Origin: Polyodon spathula
Taxonomy: Eukaryota > Chordata > Actinopteri > Acipenseriformes > Polyodontidae
Assembly: GCF_017654505.1 (NCBI RefSeq)
Contig: NC_054534.1
Location: 10,333,071 to 10,397,070, forward strand
Direction of reading: 5' to 3'
Length of the DNA stretch: 64,000 nucleotides
The notes below the pieces were generated by a model that worked only from the letters and a program-made list of their open reading frames with translations, was not told the origin of the DNA and made no database searches. Positions 1 to 10,600 of the stretch are shown one piece after another. Positions within the stretch are counted from its first letter, which is position 1; every line of letters begins with the position of its first letter. The position numbers and the translations under genes are program-made.

Positions 1-1786
1 AATTAAACACAAACACACTTGTTAGAACTGTATTAAACACACATGTGCATAGGGGTTTATATCAAATTATGGGGCAGTTTGTGATCCTATTTAAATTATG
101 ATTTTTCATGGGATGCAGCATCTGAACTGCTCACGTGCTGTAACCATCACATACTACTGCAGATGACAGGCAGCTTGGTCATCACCTGCGCAGTCCACAA
201 GCAGGGAATGGGATACCTATTAAATCAAATAACCTACATCAAGCATGCTACTGCACACATGGCACAGAATACAATACAAATAACTGAATAGCCACTTAGC
301 CAGAGAAAGAATCGTTTTAGTTTACAATTGTGTTCTCCGGAATCACCCAACCTCGTTATGGGTAGAGGAGGTGGAGTTCCAGACTGTTGTGTGTTTGCAA
401 AGTCATGGCGCAAGGCCTATGATGAATGCGAAGTTCATCTCCTAACCCTTTTCATCACTATTCCTGTTTTAAAATAACAGAAACACTCGCTTGTTATCAG
501 GTTATATATAAAATAAATAAATAAATAAACAAAAAGCTACATCTGAAACCGTGGCATTGAGATGTGTGAATATTACGGTTCACGGCTCTCTTTTGTTCTT
601 TTACCAGAGCTCATAAATGTCAGCTTTACTACATAAAAACACACACCTCGCCCATTCTCTACCTGTAATATGTTGATTGAAACGTAATACGTCAAATAAA
701 CGTGTGCAATTGGCGTTAGTGTCTTCCAGAAAAAAAAAATTAACCTGCCTGCTGGTTGAATTAAAACATTTTAATTATCATCTACACTATTAGGCCTACT
801 TTGGAAATCTACAGAATGAGGAATATCGAGGAGAATAATTACAATTGTTACGAAGCGTAAACCGTTTAAATTTAAAGCGGACGCCTGGACTGAGGAAACA
901 GGCCCTGATGACACCAGAAAGAAACGAAAGTGCAACAGTGCACGAAAAACAATTTCCAGCACAGGAAAAACACGTATACATAACAATCGCCAAAACACGT
1001 CGTTTAACAAAAATCCACTGCCGAGGAATAAAAACGACAACGGCGACAAACAGCATGATCTAAATAACCGATTAAAGCCAACCAAAACAATTCGCCAAAT
1101 AAATTACAATTTAAAAAATGACCGGATAATAAAAGCCGGCATTCTCTGCTCTGAACTGTAACAATCCTTTATTGCTAAGACATGGGTATTTTCCTTTACA
1201 ACGACCAAGGCAGGAAATGTATGCACAATAGTTTTGTCTACCAGTATAACTATCATTATCGGGTCTTTCACATACAAAAGCATTATTGCTAGTGTTTGTA
1301 GGTTAAAATTATTACTCTCCAATCATGTTTTGCCAGTTCATGGTGCCGGTAGGCCCAAGCCTTGTCACGCCGAGTTCAGCACTGGTTCAGAATAGAAAAG
1401 TAACCCATGGCTTGTAATGACAGTCACAGACACACACAATCCGCATCGGCCACTGAAAATCAACGAACCAAAACATCTGTGTTTATATTCAATACCGTTT
1501 TCACGGTGTTAATAACTCAGGAATCAATAAATAAAATTAAAAACACACTATGAAAAATGATACATGTCTATTACAAAAAACAACAGCTTTAAAATAATAT
1601 GTTGGTCTTTAAACAATAATGACGTTATAATAACAAACGTATTTTCTTTCTCTACCCCCCCCCCCCTACCCACACTGAAGTAAAATCTCTTCATCGAAGA
1701 TGATTAATTAGCAATTCATTTTAGGCAACTAAGGATAATCAACCCTTTTAAATACACACGACTCCGTGCTGTTTATTTGTACTTAC
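1..1786 (-). other. Probable vcp intron 1, no exon recognised
   Basis: This AT-rich stretch follows the putative vcp first-exon donor on the minus strand. I saw no second vcp exon here and no other convincing coding segment. The open frames around 771-1322 are short, overlap on both strands and resemble nothing I know. A C-run and several A-runs are the only notable low-complexity parts. It is best read as the first part of a long intron that continues beyond the left edge. Confidence 0.5.
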
Positions 1787-1803
1787 TCTCCCCCTGACGC
1801 CAT
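1787..1803 (-). CDS. vcp: First coding exon of vcp (p97/Cdc48 AAA ATPase), partial gene
   Basis: On the minus strand a start codon in good context (AACAATGG) opens a 17-nt coding stretch, MASGG plus two bases, that runs straight into a consensus donor, GTAAGT. Vertebrate VCP proteins begin MASG, and fish versions begin MASGGE, with a short coding first exon. VCP unfolds ubiquitinated proteins as a hexamer in cytosol and nucleus. Context supports the call: in mammals VCP lies just downstream of FANCG on the same strand, exactly the order here. Only this exon is in the window, so the identification rests on six residues, the splice site and synteny. Confidence 0.7.
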
Positions 1804-2330
1804 TGTTTCTCCTCTGAATAATTATATAAATACAACGTATATCTTCAGATTTCTTTATAAATTGTTACTCCGCCTCCACACGTTACTGTCTTCTCTTCCT
1901 CTCAAACTGAATCCAAAGCCGGTCTGCTCGCTCACATATCAAAATGCGAAGAAATCACACCGAGCAATCAGAAAAAAAAATGTTTTTTTCTGCCTAGCAA
2001 CCGACAGATGATTGGCTCACTGGTTAAATAACCCAAAATAATAATACAAAAAAAAAAACTGTATCTGCCAATCAAAAAAAAAAAAAAAAACATTGTCACC
2101 TATTTCAACATGGTAACCAGGCTGTGGTTGGATACATGTTAAAAATTTAACAACAGCAGCCAATCCTGAACAAAACCAAGATTGAAGATTATTATTCTAC
2201 CTAGTAACAGTAACAGTATTGGTTAGATTATTTCCAGACCGACCTAGCAATGTCTGTCAGAAAGCGTTCCGGAGGACGGACGCAAATCGACATGTCTTTT
2301 TTTGATTGGTTGCACAAGACGTCACTTTAA
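1804..2330 (-). promoter_or_regulatory. Putative vcp promoter and 5' UTR with CCAAT-box cluster
   Basis: Five CCAAT/ATTGG pentamers occur within 300 bases (2011-2015, 2068-2072, 2160-2164, 2218-2222, 2305-2309), together with a palindromic CRE (GACGTCAC, 2318-2325). This is the pattern of an NF-Y and CREB-driven housekeeping promoter, immediately upstream of the putative vcp start. The 5' UTR probably occupies about 1804-1990. The transcription start is not defined by the sequence alone. Confidence 0.55.
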
Positions 2331-2652
2331 ACATGTTATGTATTTTTTTTTTTCTGTGCGGATTGAGCAATGTTACCACTGCCTTGATCTTTCTACAGCA
2401 TTCTGCAAAACGACATCCCAGTAAAATTCCTGGAACAAACTGGTGGTTTTAGCAGCTCCCTAAATGCCAGCCCACCATAACAAATCCACACTCATCCAAT
2501 CAATTGTGGTCAGTACATAGGCTTCCACATGTGGCTAGATAGGGTGACAGTATGGCTCGGGATTCCTTGAGCCATTTGTTCTGTTTTAGCTGAATGCATT
2601 CAGGTACATTTTCACCTGTCTCTTTAAATCTGAGGGATGTAAATTTCTCAGG

Positions 2653-2787
2653 AAGTGGCTTGAAATCTGGTTTCAGGAGACCAGGAGACATACATTTGAG
2701 GCAACATTGCTGTGTCAAACACCACGTCTCACCTGGTGTGCCATGCAGTGGCCCGAAACCTAGTCTCCTGAAAAGTTTCAAGCCATA
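2653..2787. repeat. Imperfect inverted repeat, possible small MITE
   Basis: The left arm (about 2653-2685) reads TGGCTTGAAA then TTTCAGGAGAC. The right arm (about 2755-2787) contains the reverse complement, GTCTCCTGAAAAGTTTCAAGCCA. A spacer of about 70 bases separates the arms. This could be a small non-autonomous DNA transposon or a chance hairpin; no clear target-site duplication was found. Confidence 0.35.
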
Positions 2788-3395
2788 AAGTGGCTTTGCG
2801 TTCCCTCAGCTTTGAAGACAGTGAATTTCTATATTTAAAACCCTGCTGAGACAGGCCAGGATTGCACCCCCTAAAAACAAAATAGACAGCAGCCTCTTTA
2901 GCAAGGCACTGTACATTAGCACACTCCACTAAACGACAGCACAAAACATACATGTAAGCTCTGTTTATTAGTTTTGTGAGGCATATTGATCCCCAGGATG
3001 ATGGTTGGTACTGTTTCTGTGTATCTTAAAGAACATGATATACAGTTTGTGAGTTTTAACAACATGCTTATACAACCCTAAAACAAGTTAAAATGAAAGA
3101 GTATTTGTTGTACCGTGATATATTTGATGTATCCTAACAATTATTTGTCACACAGAACACTACATCCATGGTGTAATTCTGCCCAGTGCTTTATAGTAAT
3201 GGAGTAATTTAGATCACCCATTGCTGCTAAATAATGTATTCAAGGTTTTTTCAGAGTAATGTATATTTATCAAAGTACTTTAATAATGATTTGATTTGAA
3301 GTAACAACGTTTTCTTTACACAGGTTATTTTGATTTGATACTTCAGGTGAAATTTCCAAATAAGAGTTTCACAAAAGTTCAGGTGACAGTTCCTT

Positions 3396-3640
3396 TCAGA
3401 CAGGGTTTAGACCTGGCACCATCTTGTTACACAGGTGTTCAGGCAATGTGTCCTGCTGTGTTTGTGTAAAGGTGGAATACTTAATGTCATATGCACAAAC
3501 AGGACCATCAAACGATAACCAGATACAGTAAAGGCTTGTTTGATTTATTGATTCTCCAACACTGACCAGCAGTGTGGGGCTCCAGCATGTTGAGGTGACA
3601 GAGCACCTTACCAGGTGAGCCACTGGGGGCTCTAGTTAAA
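3396..3640 (-). mobile_element. Possible tRNA-derived SINE fragment
   Basis: On the minus strand the sequence around 3640 to 3590 reads GTGGCTCACCTGGTAAGGTG, which resembles a tRNA A-box region. A good B box was not seen at the expected distance, so this is a weak call. Confidence 0.3.
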
Positions 3641-4601
3641 CATGCTGGTCAGCACCAGCATATTTGGGATAGATGTGTTTGTTCCTAAATAATAAAAAAA
3701 AAAAAAGCTGGCCCTTGCACATCCTGTTAGTGTTCAATTTGCTTTTTGCTTGAAACCGGTTTCTGACATGTGCTACTGCACATATATTTTGTTTTTGTGT
3801 TGTTCATAAACCAGGGCTACTACAGAAAATGACAGCAGACATTTCAGCAAATCATCAGCCTAAGGCGTCTTAAGCATATTAAATATTTCATGGGCATTAG
3901 GAGAGAGAAAGACAGAGATAGCTCAAACAGTAATCCGAGAAGCAATCGTGACCCTCTAATCAATATCTGAGACAGATCTGAAAATACTAAACATGACCTT
4001 CACGGATTGTAGAGATTTCTTTTAAAATTGCAGACAACATTCTTATGCAGTACTTCGATGAAATTGCATGCCTTGGTGATGGTGCTGGAGCAGTCAGGGA
4101 GCCAGTGTGCAGAGTACAGTTAATCTGGGTTCCTGTAGCACTGGAACCCCACAGTGGTTGTTTCATAATCAGCGTCATTTGATCAAGTGTCTGGTAAACA
4201 CATTTTCTGTCTGGGTCATATGCTGTATACAGGAACCTAGTAAGTGCCTATTACAGCTTATTGCAAGCCACTGGACTATTATATGTAGCATTGCAACAAT
4301 ACATACAGTACATCCATGCAAGTTACTTGGTAACACTTTAGTTTACAAGCTTCAGTTGAAAAGTGGTTACATACATCTTGTAAAAAATACATATTACAGT
4401 AAAAAAATAAATTATGGCAATAGAGCATTGTAATGCAGCGCATTTTATTTCTAATAATAATCTATAGCTAATAATTACATGTTTATAGATCATATATAAC
4501 TAAACCAAAGTAACTACCTTTTTCTGCAGTGCTCCAGCAGCATGTAATATTACAATTGGAAATGGCTAATGTTAATATTGTAGCACCCTGGTGCAGTAGC
4601 T

Positions 4602-7600
4602 TTACAGCGGGCTGCATTCCTCCAGCACCCTCCTGCTCAGACCCTCCCAGTCCTGAGGAACATCCCCCTGCAGGGGGGGCAGCAGGTACAGGGGGTAGTC
4701 TCTGGAATGAAACAAAACAAACAGCTTTTGCTTTTTAAATGGTTATGAACTTGTTATTTATGGCTTCCATTATGTTCTCTTTAAAACTGATCAGTAAAAA
4801 CTACACTAAGAAATCTGTTGTGTTAGGTTTTAATTCAGATTTCTAATGATTTAATGGACTTTCTTTAATATTATTATTATTATTATATTTTTTTTATAAC
4901 CTGACGTATACCTTCGGAGTTGCTGATCTAGCATTCAATACAAGCACTAGACAGCATGCTTAAGAGGCAGCTATTCAGACAAAGCCAGAAAACAGACATG
5001 TAATCTAGATTGTCCTGCTCACCCCTGGAGATCCTGTGCTGCTGCCTCTGCCAACCTCCCAGTGTAGCTCTGAAACTTCCTCCAGCAAGACAGGGCTTCC
5101 TCCCTCCTCCCCAGCCTCCAGAGCAGCTCCAGCAGCCAGTACAGCCCCTCTACTACCCCTGCATAGACACAGACAGGGTCAGAGTCCACTCCCAATACAG
5201 CCCCCCACTCCCCCTGCAGAGACGAGCAGGGTCAGTCCACTCCCAGTACAGCCCTCCACTACCCCTGCAGGGTCAGAGTCCACTCCCAGTACAACCCTCC
5301 ACTACCCCTGCAGGGTCAGAGTCCACTCCCAGTATAGCTCTCCACTACCCCTGAAGGGTCACTCCACTCCCAGTATAGCTCTCCACTACCCCTGAAGGGT
5401 CACTCCACTCCCAGTATAGCTCTCCACTACCCCTGAAGGGTCAGAGTCCACTCCCAGTACAACCCTCCACTACCCCTGCAGGGTCACTCCACTCCCAATA
5501 CAGCCCTCCACTACCCCTGCAGGGTCAGTCGACTCCCAGTACAACGGTTATTTTGTAAAACTAGAGAATACGATTTGATTGAAGCAGAGAGAAAAATGGA
5601 TAATGTAGTATAAAATTTGCTGTCAAATCCATTTAGTGCAGGAGATTATGCACAAGAAATCATAAAAAACGGACCACTGAAACTGAAACTCTAGTTAGAC
5701 AGAATGTACAAAGAAGCAGGGAAAGAGTTGAAATGGTGTTTCAGTGAAGCGTGTACAAGTCGAGTGGATCTGTGCATGTGGGGAGACAAACAAGCTATTC
5801 TGCTGGTCGTGTCTATTTTTCGCTAACGAGAAGTGTGTGTGGAATAAGGCTTGATACCATGATTTAAACACTTTACACAATGCATGCAATCGTCATGAAA
5901 CTAGCCAGCAACATCTAACAGCATGTATACAGTTACGAACATTTGGACAATTGCGCACTGATCTGCAGTTAACCAAACAATGGAGACTTGCTGTCAGACA
6001 ACACAATGAAAAAGTTGGAGAATGGTCTGACTGTGACAGTTGTATGTGTGACATGCTATAAAAATGTGTTGTGGTTTGTTCTTTTCTGTTATGTACTACA
6101 CCGTGCTTTGCATTACTTTTATATAAAAAAGTGCTATATAAATGCAATAAATAAATAAATGAAAACTCATTGACGATTGAAAAGGAGCTGCTTAGGAACC
6201 TGCACTGGCTACCAGATTTCCATAGTTCAGTCACTGAGTTTTTGAAAAAAGACAGATGAATAGAAGTCTGATTTCAGTAGAAAATAAAGGCAAGCACATG
6301 TCTTTTATATTCCCAGTGCATGTTAGAAAACGTTTTTATGTCATGTAAAAAGTTGTTGCATGCCTTGCTAAGGAAGTCTACCATTATTTCGAGTGTCAAC
6401 CCGTTATCTTCAACGATTATTTGATCAAAACAGAAGCCGACAACTATAAAGTCCTCATGTAATATTGAAATTAATTAGACTCAATGCTTCTCAAGATGAT
6501 TTTATCCCTTTTCACTTATATAAATATTATATATATATAATATCCCTGTTTTGGCCTCTTTACACTGGATCTCTGTGCAGTATAGAATTGATTTTAAGTT
6601 TTTGCTGTTAACTTACAAGGCCCTGAATGTATTAGCACCTAGTTATTTGCAGGAGTTACTGATCTCATATCTTCCAAACTGCACTCAGAGATTACAAGAT
6701 AATTCTCAGGGAAGGTGATGCAAAACTTTTGGCCATAGCTGTGGTATAATGATTGAGCGTGCTGCAGTCGCGGCGCAGTTTGACAGTGAGGACAGGAGAG
6801 CCAGTATGGTACCTGGGTCAGTCTGCACACTGAGCTGGAAGCTGTGCAGTGCCTCTCTGTTCTGAGCCCGCTCCAGGAAGCACAATCCTCTCCCAGTGAA
6901 CGCCAGGCTCTTCAGCCTCTGCAGTGACCGCACTTCACTCTGCTCAGAGTCCCCTCCTCGCTGCTCTGAAACACAGACACAACAAGGCTACCGTCACCTG
7001 CCCCCACCCGCAACAATGAGTGAGCCTCCACTACTCTCTGTAGTTTGTATACTGTCAACATGCTTCTACTCCTCTAGGAAAGTGTGTGAGCCATGCCTAC
7101 ACCTGGTAGAGGGGGTGTGCAGTAATGCAGTCAGGGGGTTGAAATGAATACGAGGTGTGTGAGCCACTTCTGGTAGAGGGGGTGTGCAGTACTGCAGTCA
7201 GGGGGTTGAAATGAATACGAGGTGTGTGAGCCATGCCTGGTAGAGGGGGTGTGCAGTAATGTAGTCAGGGGGTTGAAATGAATATGAGGTGTGTGAGCCA
7301 CTTCTGGTAGAGGGGGTGTGCAGTACTGCAGTCAGGGGATTGAAATGAATACAAGAACGGATACTTGCCATTGGGTGATAACATATATTTTTTCTTTTTT
7401 ACTAAATCACCCAGTATATACCCAAAAGAACTGCTTATCCCGTTGTGTTGAAGCTTGTCACTCTCCAGGACAGCGATTGAGTAATGTCATTTCCACCCAC
7501 ATTGTACTGCCTCCTGTACTGTCACTCACCTGGATAAGTAACGTGGACCTTAACCAACAAATTTATACATCTGAAATAAAGAGAATGCAGAATGAAGAAC

Positions 7601-10600
7601 CGATCAGACCTGCAGTCTTATTATTATTATTGTTATTGTTTACTGTCCCCTTACCTTTCTACGATGTTTGCAAACTCAGGACTGTTTATTGTGTTTTCTC
7701 AAATAAAGTATTATTAAAATGATCTATTAGAGGTTCAGGAGCTGGTCTTTGTCATATAATATTCATATGTAACATAGGCCAGAGCAGCATATGTTTTTAA
7801 ATGAGTAAGTGCCAGTACCATCTTAGTGAACAGCAGTGTATTGCCAGCTTCTAAGGAATTTAGCTGCTCACTAGATAGGGCTGGCTCTTACTTCTACAAA
7901 AGGCATCAGCTGATCTAGCTTATGTTACAAACTTCAAATGGCAGGCAACTAGAATTAAAAGAGTGTTTTAAGTTTCAGATGGGGTCCTGATACCTGTTGC
8001 ACAGGGAGTGAATTGCAAAGTTAAAATTAAACCATTGAAACACAAAACTAAAACTACAGAAACATGTAACTCGTAACTGGTCACAAGGTCAGCATACGTA
8101 ACGAACGTGCTCACCTGCTGTAATGAGACAGCGATTCCTTGCCCTCCTTGAGCTGGGTGAAGGCCTGTCCCTGAAGGAAGCAGGCCGCCGCGGTCCACAG
8201 CACACAGTTCAGACTCTCTCTCTTCTCTGATTCTCCAGGCCAGAGGCCCTTGCGCTCCGTGTTGGGAGGGCACTCAAGGGTCAGTCTCTCAGGGACCAAG
8301 GTTCCTGTCTTGCTGACAACCTCTTCACACACTGTGATCGCATCTTGGTACCTCATGGCCTTCAGTAGGGCCACTGCTGCTTCCAGGTACAGCTCTGGGA
8401 TTCTGGGGAAGGCCAGGCTGCTGTCTACGATCACCTGTGTTGGAATACATCATGCAAAGCCAGGTCATCGAACAGACCCAGCAGAGCACACCCCCAGCCC
8501 CGCCATCTCCAGGAAACTAGGTATGTAAAACATAGAACCTGATATTGATGTGATACAGCCATGCGAAATGTTTGTGTCAGACTGTATCAGATGGAAACTA
8601 TGCCACATTAAAATGAGCTGTTCAATATGTAGTATAAAAAAATATAGATGATTTTCACTCACTGAAGGTCAGAGCGGCCAGTAAGCCCGCTATAGTGGAT
8701 CGCCAACACACACATTATAAAGCAAAAAGACACACAATACAGTATTTGTAATCTGAAAAGTTTTAAATTCTATTTTCTATAAACAACCTGCTGCGTTGTT
8801 CAGTAGTAAGCCATTTCTAGTAAGTTGGCTTGTGATGTGGTCGTTTACTGAGACCACCCCTTTGAGAATCACTGGTGCAGAGGATACCCCGTGAGCAGTA
8901 ATGGTGTGCGGCTGGGGTTCTTCCACAAGCCCAAACAATGGGCTGAGTGGGCTGTTTGCAGACATTGTCATAAGTGAAGTAAACACAGCACTCGTTCACA
9001 TTCACAGACTATTCCACGTAAACAACAAGAACAATGTCATGAAAAGAGAGTAAGTTTAGAGCTAGATAAACAGCTACATTCAGGGAATCACTTTCCTTAG
9101 CGCAAGATCTGCATCTGGTTTAAGCAACACTGAGGTGTAATTTGGAACAGGGTGATTCACCCCTAGTCATTATGTTGCTGGATTTGAGCAAATGAATGTA
9201 GAGATAGATTCCAAAATGAAATCCGGTTTAGCATTGACATGAAGGGCTCTATAGAGATGTGTGTATCTGTTGTCTGTGTGCAGTGTCTCTATAGAGATGT
9301 ATCTGCTGTCTGTGTGTAGTGTCTCTATAGAGATGTGTGTATCTGCTGTCTGTGTGTAGTGTCTCTATAGAGATGTGTGTATCTGTTGTCTGTGTGCAGT
9401 GTCTCTATAGAGATGTATCTGCTGTCTGTGTGCAGTGTCTCTATAGAGATGTATCTGCTGTCTGTGTGTAGTGTCTCTATAGAGATGTGTGTATCTGTTG
9501 TCTGTGTGCAGTGTCTCTATAGAGATGTGTGTATCTGCTGTCTGTGTGCAGTGTCTCTATAGAGATGTGTGTATCTGTTGTCTGTGTGCAGTATCTCTAT
9601 AGAGATGTGTGTATCTGTTGTCTGTGTGCAGTGTCTCTATAGAGATGTATCTGCTGTCTGTGTGTAGTGTCTCTATAGAGATGTGTGTATCTGCTGTCTG
9701 TGTGTAGTGTCTCTATAGAGATGTGTGTATCTGTTGTCTGTGTGCAGTGTCTCTATAGAGATGTGTGTATCTGCTGTCTGTGTGCAGTGTCTCTATAGAG
9801 ATGTGTGTATCTGTTGTCTGTGTGCAGTGTAGTGTCTCTATAGATATCTGATAGCCCCATGCGCTACATAGATAACACAGACATAAACAAAGGACATAGC
9901 TGCTTCTGCATCCAGCGCTCAAAGAATATCACAGACATTTGCAGAGCTTCTTGAGATGTTATAGTAATAAAATAATGACTTTGATTGCATTATTGAGGAT
10001 TTTGGTGATAAAATGAGGGATCAGGAGATAATTTATCAGTATGCACATCTATGAAGAGGTATGTGAAAAATACAGTGAACAAGGGGTGGAGCTTGGATGG
10101 AGATGCAGTACTGTATGTTCTTTTGCAATTCAGTGCCTTTTAAACATGTTTTACTCTGAACTCTGAAATTAATCAGCATGTGTAAATTAAACCGCGCGTG
10201 TGAAAATAAGTTGGACCTGATGGGCCTGACAAGCGCTGAATAAATGGACTGCAAAGGGTTAAGCCTGATATCTGCTAATCTTCTTAAAGAGCCATGACAA
10301 ATAAATACAGAGTTGAAGAGTGCAACGCACTGCTGCAGTATTTTTGCTCTTATTAAACATGTTCCATGTTCAAAAGCTTACACAGCGTTTGTTTTTTGCA
10401 CTTTGAGTTGTCCAGCCATCACCTCCGAGTCAAGACAGCTACACTGTGCAGCTCAATGAGCCTTACACAGTGTGGCTCAAAAGCCTTCCGTCGGACAGCC
10501 CTGCTTTACAGAGTGCCATCGTTCTCAGCTGTTCCAAGAGATCTAAACTCACCCGCTGAGACACCCCCTCCTGGAGCGAGGCCAACAAGTCCAGGTAGTG

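Larger units (their letters stand above)
2331..4601. other. Intergenic region between FANCG 3' end and vcp promoter
   Basis: No coding segment is supported here. It is AT-rich and holds an imperfect inverted repeat (2653-2787) and a possible SINE (3396-3640). The FANCG 3' UTR and polyadenylation signal should lie just below 4602 on the minus strand, but I did not find an unambiguous signal. Confidence 0.5.

Noticed and set aside
9377..9562. Open frame with MYLLSVCSVSIE repeats
   Set aside because: Direct translation of the minisatellite at 9246-9840.
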